Shown: piece by piece, positions 19,592 through 32,757 of the stretch
Layout of the letters: every line of letters starts with the position of its first letter
Numbering within the stretch: position 1 is the stretch's first letter
Assembly: GCA_020205615.1 (NCBI GenBank)
Contig: CM035151.1
Location: 48,374,666-48,438,665 of the forward strand
Origin: Panax quinquefolius
Lineage: Eukaryota; Streptophyta; Magnoliopsida; Apiales; Araliaceae
DNA: 64,000 bases
Direction of reading: 5' to 3'
The notes under the pieces: generated by a model
Told to the model about the DNA's origin: nothing
Databases searched by the model: none
What the model saw: the letters and a program-made list of their open reading frames with translations, nothing else
Position numbers and translations under genes: made by a program

Positions 19592-22198
19592 TGTGACGCC
19601 CCAAAATAGGTATACATCACCCATTCGAGTTGTCAATATATGGTATGTAAACAACTACAACTTTATTATTACAACAAGAAAGCGTGAGTTTGAATACAAA
19701 TATTATCTTCTAGACAATATCTATACTCAAATAAATCCTCATCACATTTATTGATATATTATTTTATAAAAATGGTGAGAACTACTAAACAACTCTCTCT
19801 AGAACCTTCATTCCATACCCCAGACTCGCATTTCTCATTATATTCTCGCATCCCGAGAAGAAAAATGGAACAAAAAGGAAAAAGGTGAGCTCAACTAGCC
19901 CAAGAAAGAATATTATGACTAAGATAATATACTGACAAATTACAGTTAGTCTTCAACGGGAAAAATCTAATAGAATCTGATAGACAACAAATTTTAAATC
20001 AATATTCATGCAATGAAATAATAATTCATTAGAAGAGTTAAGTAGAGAATGCAAACTACTATCTTCTATGTATGAATTTAAAAGTTCATCGCTCATCTTT
20101 TATCCTGTAACATCAATCAATATATATCCGAATCAAATATTCATCTTTTACTTTCTACTGGGCCAAAGATATTCATCGATTAATCATGTTCATCTAAACA
20201 CTGCTCATCATCTTTGCCTACGGGCCAAAGATATTCTTCAAAATCATTCATCTTTTTGCACTCTGAGCCAAAGAAATTCAATAATATCATCATTTAAGAC
20301 CGAGGATGATGAAAAATATTTTAAAGAAACGAATCCAAAGTTGAAACAAAATGACAAGGATTAAGGATTAAGGATTCGTACTTTGTTTTATCCATGTCCA
20401 AAAATACCTCAAAATTAATTATAGTGGTGTAAAATTCAAGAATGATCAAAACATGGATACAATCAAAGCTAGTATCCGAATAGATATTTTGACGAAAAGA
20501 AAAATTTTCATTTTTCGATGAATAGTCTTAGTATTAAGTGAATAATGCAGATATCGTCGAATAGTCAGAGTATCGTGAATACTAACTCGACACCAAAAGT
20601 TCCAAATTTGATAAAAAAACTTCAGATCAATATTTCAACATAATGATATTGAAGAAATAATATCATTCTGAAAAAAATAATATCCCTTACCTCGAAAGAT
20701 TAGTACTTCTAGTTTGGAATCTAGGGTATAGTCTTTGATGGGAACTTGCATATCTAACAATACTCAAAGTATACTCAAAATACTCACAAGAATACGCTTC
20801 GATAATATAGAGAGAAAACTTGATTTAAATTGTGATTTTCAATTCTAACCTAAGCACCCTATTTATAGGAAATTGCTTAGAACACCAAAGCGAAAATTTA
20901 ATTTAATATTATTATATATATCAAAATTCCTACGCCACTCTTGAAATCTGATTTCATTCAATAAGCACATGCCACATTCTAGAAAAAGTAAGAAAAAACG
21001 TTTTTCTAATTTAAAATAATTTAAACTTCCAAAATCAATTATTTGAACTTGAACTTCAATAATTCACAATAAATAGCCCTTTTGTCGGAAAAATTCGAAA
21101 CTTGCATCTTTTTAGAAAAATTCAATTCTCTACAACTTTGCGGAAGAAAGTTTTTCCAAATTCCAAACAAAATTGGAAAAATCCACAACAGGCGATTTTT
21201 ACAAAGTATAATCAAATTTCATCGATAAATGGGGTCCATAGAGCATGTTTAACATGTTTTAAACATTTATTGCAACAAAAATACTCTTCCTCCTCGTATA
21301 CTCATATATCCCACATTCGTTGTAAAAATATCACCATTATTATATTATTAAAATATAATAATATATTTAAATGAATTATTTTATTAGAAAAAGATAAAAT
21401 TTCAATTTTCAACAATTGTCACATTAAAACTTTTCTCCATATATATCCACATAAAATCAATATTTTTCTCATCATATGAATCAATAATTAATTATTCACA
21501 AATAATATTACGAATCACAATATCGACAACTGAGGCGGTTCAGGAAAGAGGGGCTTTCCAATAAAATTTCTCCTTCTTGGCGCAATTTAGGTGACCAAAC
21601 CTCTCCTTAGCGAACTTTCTAGACATTGCCAATAATGTTATCTAATAATATTATTCGGATAATATGAATTATTGCTTCGATAATGAAAAATCTTGTGTAA
21701 TGACAATTATTGAAACAACGTATATAAAATATCAACGCAGACAATTATTAAATCAATAAAATCTAATCGATAATTTACCGTAACCATTATTAAGTAGTGC
21801 CTTCTTATGTAAGAATCAATAATTGGTGCAATACCGTAATATTCTTGTGTGTTTTAACCAATTTAGTATTTTAACGAAAGATTAACGATAACAACTACGT
21901 ATTTGTTATTTTTAAACAACTTATATTTGTCGTTTTCTTCATCCAATCGCTTTTTCAGTTATGGGCCCCACATTATGGGCTGTTGGCGTCGTAAATACGA
22001 ATATTCCCCGACAGCGATCTGAATATTGCGACGACCAAACGAATATTCCCAACAACAATGAATATTTTATAACCACTTGCTTATTTTGAAATATTTGCGT
22101 ATTTTACCCTAACTATCCACATTAATCAAACAACCCTTACTATTTCAAAATAATAAATAGAAAATTAAATTTCATTAATAATAAGTTGGGGTCTTACA
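19592..22198 (-). repeat. R3 3' LTR
   Basis: The LTR starts TGTGACGCCCC and ends GGGGTCTTACA. Just inside it, ACCTCCCTCCTTA is the reverse of a polypurine tract (TAAGGAGGGAGGT), as expected next to a 3' LTR. It shares the layout of the other LTRs, with a decayed hairpin array at about 20140-20290. Confidence 0.9.
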
Positions 22199-23640
22199 AC
22201 CTCCCTCCTTATGAAATTTAGTCCTCGAAATTGACGTGCGTACAGTATTTTGAAAAGGTGAGGATACCTCGCTTTCATTTCCATTTCTAATTCCCGTGTC
22301 ATTTCCTCTATAGCATGATTCCTCCACGAACTTTAACTTGTGGTATGACCTTTCTTGCGTAGGACATGCTCCTTCCTATCCAAGATCTTGTGGTACCTCC
22401 TCATACGTTAAGTCTTCGACTATGTCGTCCGTTTCTAACTCTATAACGTGGTTGGGTCTTTCACATATTTACTGAAATACGGATATGTGAAACACATTAT
22501 GAACACGAGACATACTTCGGAGGTAACGCGAGTCTATAGGCTACATTTCCTACTCGGTCGAGAATTTGAAATGGACCAATAAATCGTGGATTGAGCTTTC
22601 CTCTCTTCCCAAATCTTGAAACTCCTTCCATGGAGCAACTCATGACAATACATGATCCCTATACTAAATTCCACGTCATTTCGATGAAGATCCGCATAAC
22701 TCTTTTGTCGATCTTGTCTGCTTTTGTATCGTTGTCGAATCATTTGGATCTTTTACGTAGTCATACGTACGTACTTTCGGGTCCCAACAATGTTGCTTCA
22801 CCCACCTCGTCCCAACATACTGAGAAGCGACACTTTCGTCCATATAATGCTTCAAATGGAGCCACACTTTATACTTGCACGATAAGCTTGTTGTTGTAGG
22901 AGAATTCCACCAATGGTAAATACTTATCCCAACCGCCCTTGAAGTCTAGGACACACGAGTCTTAATAAATCTTTAAGAGTTTGAATAGTCCTTTCGATTG
23001 TCCGTCCGTTTGAGGATGGTATGCCGAATTGAATCGTAAATCCGTTCCCATAGCTTTTCGCAAGCTAACCCAAAATCTTGAAGTGAATCTTGGGTCACGA
23101 TCTGAAACTATGGATACAGACAGGCCATGCAACCTCATAATCTCATTCACGTATATACTAGCAAGGCGTTCGAGGGAATAAGTCTCCGTGATCGGCAAGA
23201 AATGAAAGCGAGACTTGGTTAATCTATCAACAATAACCCAAATAGCATCGATGCCTTGAGAAACCGTAGGAAGACCCGTAACAAAATCCATGGTAATGTG
23301 TTCCCACTTCCATTTCGAAATCTCAAGTGGTTGCAGACGGACCCTTAGGTACTAGATGCTCGCCTTTACGTTGACAAGTTAAACACATCGAGATAAACTT
23401 TGCAATCTCTCTTTCATATTGTTCCACCAAAATGTATGTCAAGATCACGATACATTTGGTACTTCGAGATGGATTGCAAATGGTGTATTGTGTGCCTCCA
23501 TCATAATCTTGTACTTCAAATCGAGTCGTTAGGGACACAAAGTCTAGAGTGGACTCAAGTATTCCTTTTTCATCAATTCTCGCTTAGGAATAGCTCCTTC
23601 TTGTACTTTCTTCTTCATACGCATTAGCTCGGGATTGGGT
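22199..23640 (-). pseudogene. R3 integrase
   Basis: The open piece 22962-23291 contains MDFVTGLPTVSQGIDAIWVI, IVSDRDPRFTSRFWVSLRKA and FNSAYHPQTDGQ, which hold the first two catalytic Asp residues. The Glu region follows after a frameshift. CLTCQR of the zinc domain is in the piece at 23323-23538. The C-terminal part lies in 22534-22867 in other frames. Many frameshifts relative to R1 make it inactive. Confidence 0.88.
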
Positions 23641-24250
23641 GGCTTGAGCAACCTTAACTTTTTCTATTAAAGTTGGCTCTGTCGTATACTTGACATCATC
23701 ACACTCATTCCGCGTATGATCTTCTACTCGATGCGTCAATTACCACGTTAAACTTTACTGGGGATGGTATTGAATAGTGTGGTCGTAGTCTTTCAATAGC
23801 TCGAGCCAGCGTCATTGCCGCGTGTTGAGTTCTTTTTTACCGAAGAAATATTTAAGGCTTTTATGGTGCGAATATATCTCCACTTTCTCCCCATATAGAT
23901 AGTGCCTCCATATCTTTAAGCGCGAAAACGACTGCTGCTAACTCTAGATCATGAGTAGGATAATTCCTCTCATACTCTTTAAGTTGTCGCGAGGCATAGG
24001 CTATGACTTTCCCACGTTGCATGAGAACACATCCTAACCCTTTGCACAAGCATCATTGTAGATAACAAATCCATCCGAACTAGATGGTATTGTTAGAAAC
24101 AGTCTTAGCCAAATAAGTCTCCTCTTAAGCTCTTGGAAACTTTTCTCGCGTTCTTCGCTCAAACGATTTTTGTATCCTTAAAGAGTTAGTGAGTTAATGG
24201 AGTAGCGATTAGAAAACCCTTCCACGAATCTCCAATAATAACCAAATAAG
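23641..24250 (-). pseudogene. R3 RNase H
   Basis: The piece 23861-24049 encodes [20 protein letters not shown] and [20 protein letters not shown], the RNase H core. The region near 23800 matches the empty form of the site where S1 entered R1, which confirms the S1 insertion point and its TSD. The frame is broken at both ends. Confidence 0.85.
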
Positions 24251-25110
24251 CCCAAAAAGCTACGTGCTTGATCCATGACTTGGTTGCTCCCAACTTTGTA
24301 TTGCTTCAATCTTGGCGGGTCCACGGATACTCCATGTTTTGACACTACGTGCCCAAGAAATGCTATTTCCTCGGCCGAACTCGCATTTCTTCAATTTGGC
24401 ATATAGTTTGTTTTCACGAAGCCTTTGGAGTACCGACTTCAAATGGTGCTCATGATCTTCACGACTTTTGGAATATATGAGGATGTCATCAATAAAGACA
24501 ACAACAAAGCCGATCCAAATATTCCTTGAATATTCGGTTCATCATATCCATGAAAGCCATGCGGAGCATTAGTTAGTCCGAAAGACATGACTAAGAATTC
24601 ATAATGCCCATACCGGAGTTACGAAGGCGGGTCTTTGGAATATCCTCGATTCTAATCTTCATTGATGATATCTAGAACGAAGATCGATTTTTAAAAGAAT
24701 TGTGCCCCTTACAATCGGTCAAACAAGTCATCAATACGAGGTAGAGGATACCTATTCTTGATGGTGACATGGTTCAATTCCAGATAGTCGTCTACAAAGT
24801 CGCATACTCCGTCTTTCTTATTTACTGAATAAAACAGAGCACCCCAAGGAGATGTCTTGGGGCCAGATGAAACCGATGTCCAACAATTCTCAGAGTTGGA
24901 CCTTTAACTCTGAAGTTCAATAGGAGCCATTCGATATGGGGTTTTAGAAATGGGCTTTGTGCGGTTCAAGATCAATAAAGAATTCAACTTCACGTTACGG
25001 GGTAGGCGGAAGTTCTTGAAATCGTCGGAAAATCAATAACAACAGAATATTATTCAAATTTGGCGTGTCTTTATTCAAATCCATAACATGGGCTAAGAAA
25101 GCTTGACACC
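24251..25110 (-). pseudogene. R3 reverse transcriptase
   Basis: The open piece 24260-24442 contains [19 protein letters not shown] and [12 protein letters not shown], matching the RT end in R1. The catalytic region and N-terminal blocks lie at 24480-25000 but are split over several frames by small indels. The order and spacing agree with R1. Confidence 0.85.
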
Positions 25111-25119
25111 GTTTTTCAA

Positions 25120-25600
25120 TAAGCGAATAGCTTTATGATTAGATATGACGGTGATTGAATTTAATGGTTTAGTTGCTTGAATTAAATGCAACGAGTTGGT
25201 TAGGAATATGAAAACTAACAACCTTACGAAAACAATCAATTTTGGCATGATGAGTAGTTAACCAATCAATCCCTAAAATAACATCAAAAGCAAGTATCTT
25301 TAAAGAGATAAGGTCAACGGTAAGGTAATGGTGCTAACTTGAATCAAACAAGATTTATAAGCGATGGATGTGATGAAAGTTTCTCTAACGGAGTTTCCAC
25401 AGATAGGTCAAAGTCTAATTTCTCCTGAGTCAAGTTTAAGCGTTGAGCACAAGCGGAGAGATAAATGAATGGGTATGCACGGTTATCAAGTAAGGTATAA
25501 ACTTCGCAAGAATTTATAAATAGCTTACCCGTGATCACCTCATTTGGGTTCCTCGCATTTTGAATATCACAACAAACGCTCTTCCGGGCAGATTGACTTT
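25120..25600 (-). pseudogene. R3 aspartic protease
   Basis: The piece 25344-25538 encodes VITGKLFINSCEVYTLLDNR in related frames, followed by ACAQRLNLTQEKLDFDLSVE. The DTS active site seen in R1 reads as DNR here, so the active-site Ser/Thr is lost or the local sequence is wrong. The downstream part matching GIDWLTTHH is near 25260. Confidence 0.8.
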
Positions 25601-25669
25601 GACTTTTACGGGACGATCTTTTGAGTCACCGTCCCCCATTGAACTAGGTTTATTCTGCGTCTGATCTCG

Positions 25670-26770
25670 AAAGCGATATGTCCTTCCTTTCCATAATTAT
25701 AGCATACCTTGAATCTGTTGTGGGCGGTTTGGTGATATGTCCCTCTTTCTCGCATTTATAGCATATAATGGGTGGTCGTTCTCCTCCCTTAGAACCGATT
25801 CTTCTGCGTGCCTTGTCGTCTTCACATGGTCGTTGTTAAATCTCCTCTTTTAAAATCTCTTCTGACTCGCTTCTTCTATTTTCATGGCCATGATTACCAC
25901 CAGAGTGGTTACCATTTTTGCCCGTCTGTTTCTTTCTCCGTTTGGTTATCATTATTACATTGGTTGCTATCTCTCGGTGCGATCCTGGTTATGGTCCTCG
26001 GTTGAACATACTAGTTATCTCGCTCTAACAATTGAGCCACATTAACAACATCATCGAATAGAGAAAATTTATGAGAAATGAGATATTGTCGTATCTTGGG
26101 TTTTGAACCTCTCGAAACATCCGCGTCATACGTTCCTCATTCTCCACCAAATGAGGTGCTGAAACACGGATAACTCTGCAAACTTTGCCTCGTCTTTGAG
26201 ACAATCGTCGTGTTGTTTTGTTCTAATCGATAAACTCCACTTCCTTTATATGATGAACACTTTCGGAAAGTATTTGTCATTAAATAGTTTCTGAAACGTC
26301 TCCCAAGACATCTTGAGAGTCTTGATTTGGATGTATGCGCTTCACGAGACTCCCACTAGTAGTCTTCCTCGCCATGCTGGAACATAAAGGTGGTGAATGG
26401 AACCTTCTGTTCCTCCGTGCATCCCAAGACATCGAATATCTTGGTAATTTGCTTGACCAGCGTTTCCGCCATGATCGGATCTGGCTTTCCTTAAATTTTG
26501 GTGGTCCCAACTCTTTGAAGCTGCTTGCATTTGTGACAACCCGTGAATTGCTATCATTTCCTCCTCATTTTGAACACGAGTTTCCTAAATCGATTTTGCA
26601 TGAATCAGTAAAAGCTTCTAAACATCCCCTCGTTCATCATCTGCTCCGTGGTGTTGTTCACGGGAGGAACATTGCCCGACTGTTGCACGTTCTCCTCGTT
26701 GGTGAGTCAGAGCGTCTCCATGGTCTCATTTCCATTGTTAATATTCTCGATTCGACATTCTCAAATCTTT
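25670..26770 (-). pseudogene. R3 gag and zinc knuckles
   Basis: At 25670-25770 the minus strand encodes a first knuckle-like CYKCEKEGHI and a second one in a shifted frame. At 26280-26557 it encodes pieces of the gag domain matching R1 (GPPKF, GGNAGQANYQDI). The expected gag start near 26757 is altered, since the string CAGCTGCC of R1 reads CGATTCGA here. No long open frame remains. Confidence 0.8.
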
Positions 26771-26930
26771 GTCCATAAAACAAGGGTTAATTAAGAAAAT
26801 CAATATATCACATAATATCCTATATCTTGACCAACTAACAAATAAGCTTAGGTAGGACACCTTAACGAAGGATTTACTCGTCTCTCCCTCCTAGTTCTAT
26901 TCCCAGATCTCATGGAGATCATATCCTAAG

Positions 26931-26942
26931 CTCTAATACCAT
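26931..26942 (-). other. R3 primer binding site
   Basis: On the minus strand ATGGTATTAGAGC abuts the LTR end at 26943. It is the initiator tRNA-Met site with one change (TGGTATTAGAGC for TGGTATCAGAGC). Confidence 0.88.
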
Positions 26943-29542
26943 TGTGGCGCCCCCAAAATAGGTATACATCACCCATTTTGAGTTGTCGATCAAAGATCTG
27001 AAACAACTACAACTTTATTATTACAACAAGAAAGCGCTGTGAGTTTGAATATAAATATTATCTTACAGACAATATCTATACTCAAATAAATCCTCATCAC
27101 ATTTATTGATATATTATTTTATAAAAATGGTGAGAACTACTAAACAACTCTCTCTAGAACCTTCATTCCATACCCCAGGCTACGTACTATTTATATTCTC
27201 GCCTCTGAGAAGAAAAATGGAACAAAAAGGAAAAAGGTGAGCTCAACTAGCCCGATAAAGAATATTATGACTAAGATAATATACAACAAATTACCGTTAG
27301 TCTTGACGGGAAAAATCTAATAGAATCTGATAGGCAACAAATTTTAAATCAATATTATGATTGAAAATAATAATTCATTAGAAGAGTTAAGTAGAGAATG
27401 CTGAACTACTATCTTACATGTATGAATTTAAAAGTTCATCGTCTATCTTTTATCCTGTAACATCAATCGATATATATCACGGAATCAAATATTCATCTTT
27501 GCTTTCTGAGGCGAAGATATTCATCGATTAATCGTGTTAAATCTAAACACTGTTCATCATTTTGCTTTCTGGCGAAGATATTCTTGAAAATCATTCATCT
27601 TTTTGCACTACGAGGCCAAAGAAATTCAATAATATCATCATTTAAAGGTGAGGATGATGAAAAATATTTTAAAAGCGAATCCGATTGAAACAAAATAGCG
27701 AGGATTAAGGATTAAGGATTAGTACTTTGTTTTATCCATGTCCAAAATACCTCAAAAATAATTATAGTGGTGTAAAATTCAAGAATGATCAAAACATGGA
27801 TCTGATTAAAGCTAGTATCCGAATAGATATTTTGGACGAAAGAAAATTTTTCATTTTTCGATGAATAATAGTCTTGAGTATTAAGTGAATAGTATATCGT
27901 ATCATCGTGAATAGTCTTGAGTATCGTGAATAGTAACTCAGACACCAAAAGTTCCAAATTTGATAAAAAAAACTTGGATCAATATTTCAATATAATGATA
28001 TTGAAGAAATAATATCATTCTGAAAAAAATAATATCCACTTACCTCGAAAGATTAGTACTTAAATTGGAATCTAGGGTATAGTCTTGATGGGAACTTACT
28101 TAAATCTAACAATACTCAAAGTATACTCAAAATACTCACAAGAATAAACTCGATAATATAGAGAGAAAACTTGATTTACGGTGTGATTTTCAATTCTAAC
28201 CTAAGCACCTATTTATAGAAATTGCTTAGAACACCAAAGCGAAAAAATTTAATTTAATATTATTATATATATCAAAATTCTCGCCACTCTTGAAATCGAT
28301 TCCATTTCAATAAGTACATGTCACATTCTAGAAAAAGTAAGAAAAATGTTTTCTAATTTAAAATAATTTAAACTTCAAAAATCGATTATTTGAACTCTGA
28401 ACTTCATAATTCACAATAAATAGCCCTTTTATCGAAAAAATTGAAACTTGCGACTTTTTATAGGAAATTCAATTCTCTATAACTTTCGAGAAGAAAGTTT
28501 TCCAAATTCCAAACAAAAATTGGTAAAATTCACAAGCGAGGCGATTTTTACAATTATAATCAAATTTCGATCGATAAATGGGGTCCATAGAGCATGTTTA
28601 ACATGTTTTAAACATTTATTGCAACAAAAATACTATTCCTCCTCGTATACTCATATATCCCACATTACGTTGTAAAAAATATCACCATTATTATATTATT
28701 AAAATATAATAATATATTTAAATAATTATTTTATCGAAAAAAGATAAAATTTCAATTTTCAACAATTGTCACATTAAAATTTTCTCCATATATATCCACA
28801 TAAAATCAATATTTTTCTCATCATATGAATCAATAATTAAATATTCACAAATAATATTACGAAATCACAATATTGTGACGAGCGGTTCACAGGAAAGGGG
28901 CTTTCGATAAAAATTCTCTCCTTCTTGGTAGCGCGATTAGGTGACCAAACCTCTCCTTAGGCGAACTTTCTAGACATTGCCAATAATGTTATCTAATAAT
29001 ATTATTCGGATAATATGAATTATTTCTTCGATAATGAAAATCTTTGTGTAATGACAATTATTGAAACAACGATGATATAAAATATCAACTCAAACAATTA
29101 TTAAATCGATAAAATCTTTGAGCGATAATTCTGTAACCATTATTAAGTAGTGCCTTCTTACGTAAGAATCGATAATTGGTGCAATACTGGTATCTTCTTG
29201 TGTTTTAACCATAAAGTATTTTAACGTGATTATAGCATAACAACTACTCTGTTTGTTATGTTTTAAACAACTTATATTTGTCGTTTTCTTCATCGATCGC
29301 TTTTCCGTTATGGGGCCCACACATGGGCTGCTGCGTCAATGCGAATATTCCCAAGCGATGCTGAATATTCCACGACCAACGAATATTCCCAAACAACAAT
29401 GAATATTTTATAACCACTTGCTTATTTTGAAATATTTACGTATTTTACCCTAACTATCCACAATAATCAAATCAACCCTTACTATTTCAAAATAATAAAT
29501 AGAGAAAATTAAATTTCATTAATAATAAGTTGGGGTCTTACA
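26943..29542 (-). repeat. R3 5' LTR
   Basis: The LTR starts TGTGGCGCCCCC and ends GGGGTCTTACA beside TSD AATTA. It aligns over its whole length with the left LTR. A donor-like GAG|GTAAGTGG lies at 28037-28046 and a TATA-like CTATAAATAG near 28215, both on the minus strand. Differences from the left LTR are clustered short blocks and are not evenly spread. Confidence 0.9.
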
Positions 29543-29547
29543 AATTA

Positions 29548-29677
29548 GGTGACCAAACCTCTCATTGACAGAACTTTCTAGACATTGCCAATAATGCTAT
29601 CTAATAATATTATTCAAATAATATGAATTATTGATCGATAATGGGAAATCTTGTGTGCGTGTGATTATTGAAACAAC
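29548..29677 (-). repeat. R1 5' LTR, middle fragment
   Basis: The text from ATTAGGTGACCAAACCTCTC onward continues the LTR exactly where R3 interrupted it, judged from the uninterrupted LTRs of R3 (for example 21590-21715). It ends at the 8-bp duplication GAAACAAC next to a hAT element. Confidence 0.88.
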
Positions 29678-29861
29678 TAAGAGTGATCATTCGGTTATAA
29701 CCGAACCGAATAGGCTATTCGATTATAACCGAATACCGAATTATCAATAATTTTACTATCCGAAACCGTAACCGAAATTTGGAACTAACCGAATTACCGA
29801 ATACCGAATTACCAAATTGTAGAAAAGGAAGATGAGACGAGCTATAGAGAATCAAAAACAG

Positions 29862-30153
29862 CTAGACAGCAATAATTGGGGGATTTTTGACAAGGGTTTT
29901 CCAATTGGGTGGAGCGCGGTGGTGAATCATCGCCCGATCAACAGATCCAACAATCCGGAGATCCAAGCAATCCAGACCCTCCCACCGATCGTAATATTGG
30001 TAGTTTGATACGAACTTTGTTGTATATTTTGACACTTTGGTTGTTTTGATTTGTGGCTTGGAACTTCCAAGTTGCAATCGAATTGGGGATAGATAGGCTG
30101 AAAGCCTCACGGAATTGGAGGAGATAATGCGAGGTTGCCGTAGAATAGGAAGA
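29862..30153 (-). pseudogene. Open frame in hAT, probable captured gene fragment (3' part)
   Basis: The minus frame contains MRLSAYLSPIRLQLGSSKPQ and ends in HHRAPPNWKTLVKNPP. It stays open upstream to the S2 insertion at 30153. After removal of S2 and one GAAGA copy it continues in frame into 32763-32835 (FRLRNSGDTTSLPILRQPRI). Codon content and GC differ from the AT-rich TE sequence around it. The basic, Ser-rich start looks like an organelle-targeting leader, but I do not recognise the family. Confidence 0.45.
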
Positions 30154-32757
30154 TGTAAGACCCCAACTTATTATTTAATGAAATTTAATTTTCTCTATTT
30201 ATTATTTTGAAATAGTAAGGGTTGATTTGATTAATGTGGATAGTTAGGGGTAAAATACTGCAAATATTTCAAAATAAGCAAGTGGTTATAAAATATTCAT
30301 TGTTGTTCTGGGAATATTCGTTTGGTCGTGGAATATTAAATGCTTATCGGGAATATTAAATGACGGCAATATTGACCAACGTGGGCCCCATAATAGAAAG
30401 CGATTGGATGAAGAAAACGACAAATATAAGTTGTTTAAAAATAACAAAGTAGTTATTCACAATTATCTTTGTTAAAATACTCGGTGGTTAAAACACAAGA
30501 AGACACGGTATTGCACCAATTATTGATTCTTACGTGAAGAAGTAACTACTCAATAATGGTTACGATAATTCTTTGCTCGATATTTTATTGATTTAATAAT
30601 TGTTGCGTCGATATTTTATATTGTTGTTGTTTCAATAATTGTCATTACACAATATTTTTCATTATCGAAGCGATAATTCATATTATCCTAATAATATTAT
30701 TAGATAACATTATTGGCAATGTCTAGAAAGTTACGTACAAGGAGAGGTTTGGTCACCTAATTGCTACGCCAAGAAAGAGAAAATTCTTATTGGAAGCCCT
30801 CTTTCACAGGAACCTGCATGGTTGTCGATATTATAATTACGTAATATTATTTGTGAACAATTAATTATTGATTCATATGATGAGAAAAATATTGATTTTA
30901 TGTGGATATATATGGAGAAAATTTTAATGTGACAATTGTTGAAAATTGAAATTTTATCTTTTTCTCGATAAGATAATTCATTTAAATGTATTATTATATT
31001 TTAAATATATAATAATGGTGATATTTTGACAACGAATGTGGGATATATGAGTATACAAGGAGGAAGAGTATTTTTGTTGCAATAAATGTTTAAAACATGT
31101 TTTAACATGTGGTGGACCCCATTTATTATTTGAAATTTGATTATAAATGTAAAAATCGCTTGGTTTTGTGAATTTTGGTCAATTTTGTTTGGAATTTGGA
31201 AAAACTTTCTTCCGTAAAGTTGTAGAGAATTGAATTTCCTATAAAAAGTTGCAAGTTTCGATTTTCCGACAAAAGGACTATTTATTGTGAATTATTGAAG
31301 TTCCAAAGTCTCAAATAATTGATTTTGGAAGTTTAAATTATTTTAAATTAGAAAAACGTTTTTCTTACTTTTTCTAGAATGTGGCATGTGCTTATTGAAA
31401 TGAAATCAGATTTCAAGAGTGGCGTAGGAATTTTGATATATATAATAATATTAAATTAAATTTTCTGCTTTTGTGTTCTAAGCGATTTCCTATAAATAGG
31501 GTGCTTGGGTTAGAATTGAAAATTACACCGAAACCCAAGTTTTCTCTCTCTATATTATCTAGCGTATTCTTGTGAGTATTTTGAGTATACTTTGAGTATT
31601 GCTATATGGTGCAAGTTCAAGTCATAGCTTATATCCAAAGGTTTCAACTAAGAAGATTGTTTTGTGAGTAAGGGATATTATTTTTTTTCAGTAATGATAT
31701 TATTTCTTCAATATCATTATGTTGAAATATTGATCTGAAGTTTTTTTTATCAAATTTGGAACTTTTGGTGTCGGAGTTACTTATTCAAGATATAAGACTA
31801 TTCACGATATCTGATCTTATTCACGAATACTACACTATTCATCGAAAAATGAAAATTTTCTTTTCGTCCAAAATATCTATTCGGATACTAAATTTGATTG
31901 TATCCATGTTTTGATCACTCTTGAATTTTACACCACTATAATTATTTTTGAGGTATTTTTGGACATGGATAAAACAAAGTCTGAATCCTTAATCCTTAAT
32001 CCTCGTCATTTTGTTTCAATTTGGATTCGTTTCTTTAAAATATTTTTCATCATCCTCGGTCTTAAATGATGATATTATTGAATATCTTTGGCCTCAGAAG
32101 TGCAAGATGAATGATTTCAAGAATATCTTTGGCCCGTAGTGCGAAGATGAACATGTGTTTAGATGAACATGACCAACTGATGAATATCTTTGGCCTGTAG
32201 TGCAAAGATGAATATTTGATTCCAGATGTATATTGATTGATGTTACAGGGATAAAAGATAGACGATGAACTTTTAAATCCATACATAGAAGATAGTAGTT
32301 TGCATTCTCTATTTAACTCTTCTAATGAATTATTATTTCACTGCGAATATTGATTTAAAATTTGTTGCCTATCAGTATTCTATTAGATTTTTCCCTGTTG
32401 AAGACTAACGATAATTTGTTGTATATTATCTTAGTCATAATATTCTTTATCTTGTGCTAGTTGAGCTCACCCTTTTTCTTTTTGTTCCATTTTTCTTCTC
32501 GGGAGGCGAGAATATAAGCGATACGAGTCGGGGTATGGAATGAAGGTTCTAGAGAGAGTTGTTTAGTAGTCCTCACCATTTTGTAAAATAATGTATCAAT
32601 AAATGTGATGAGGATTTATTTGAGTATAGATATTGTCTGAAGATAATATTTGTATTCAAACTCACAGCTTTCTTGTTGTAATAATAAAGTTGTAGTTGTT
32701 TACATCCACGTATTGACAACTTAGAATGGGTGATGTATACCTATTTTGGGGCGTCAC
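30154..32757 (+). repeat. S2: solo LTR of the gypsy family inside the hAT element
   Basis: It begins TGTAAGACCCCAACTTATT and ends GGGGCGTCAC (final A missing), flanked by TSD GAAGA (30149-30153 and 32758-32762). Length is 2604 bp, equal to the R3 LTRs, and its sense is plus. It contains TATA-like CCTATAAATAG near 31490, a donor-like GAGTAAGGGATATT near 31670 and the hairpin array at 32084-32209. No internal retrotransposon sequence is present, so it arose by LTR-LTR recombination. Confidence 0.9.
32084..32209 (+). repeat. Hairpin repeats in S2
   Basis: Three units with AATATCTTTGGCC...GTGC(A)AAGATGAA are visible. The third (32186-32209) is a perfect 7-bp stem ATCTTTG/CAAAGAT with loop GCCTGTAGTG. 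The first and second have lost a base or changed one arm. Confidence 0.8.

Larger units (their letters stand above)
19592..29542 (-). mobile_element. R3: complete-length but broken Ty3/gypsy element in the R1 LTR
   Basis: LTRs of 2607 and 2600 bp flank an internal region of 4744 bp with gag, knuckles, protease, RT, RNase H and integrase in order on the minus strand. The TSD is GATTA (19587-19591) and AATTA (29543-29547), one mismatch. All domains are interrupted by many short indels and block changes, frequently at CG, CAG or CTG positions. The layout is the most complete of the gypsy copies here, but the reading frames are the most broken. Confidence 0.9.

Noticed and set aside
19592..29542. 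R3 as an active autonomous element
   Set aside because: The layout is complete and the LTRs are alike, but every domain is frameshifted as the sequence stands. Only re-sequencing could change this.
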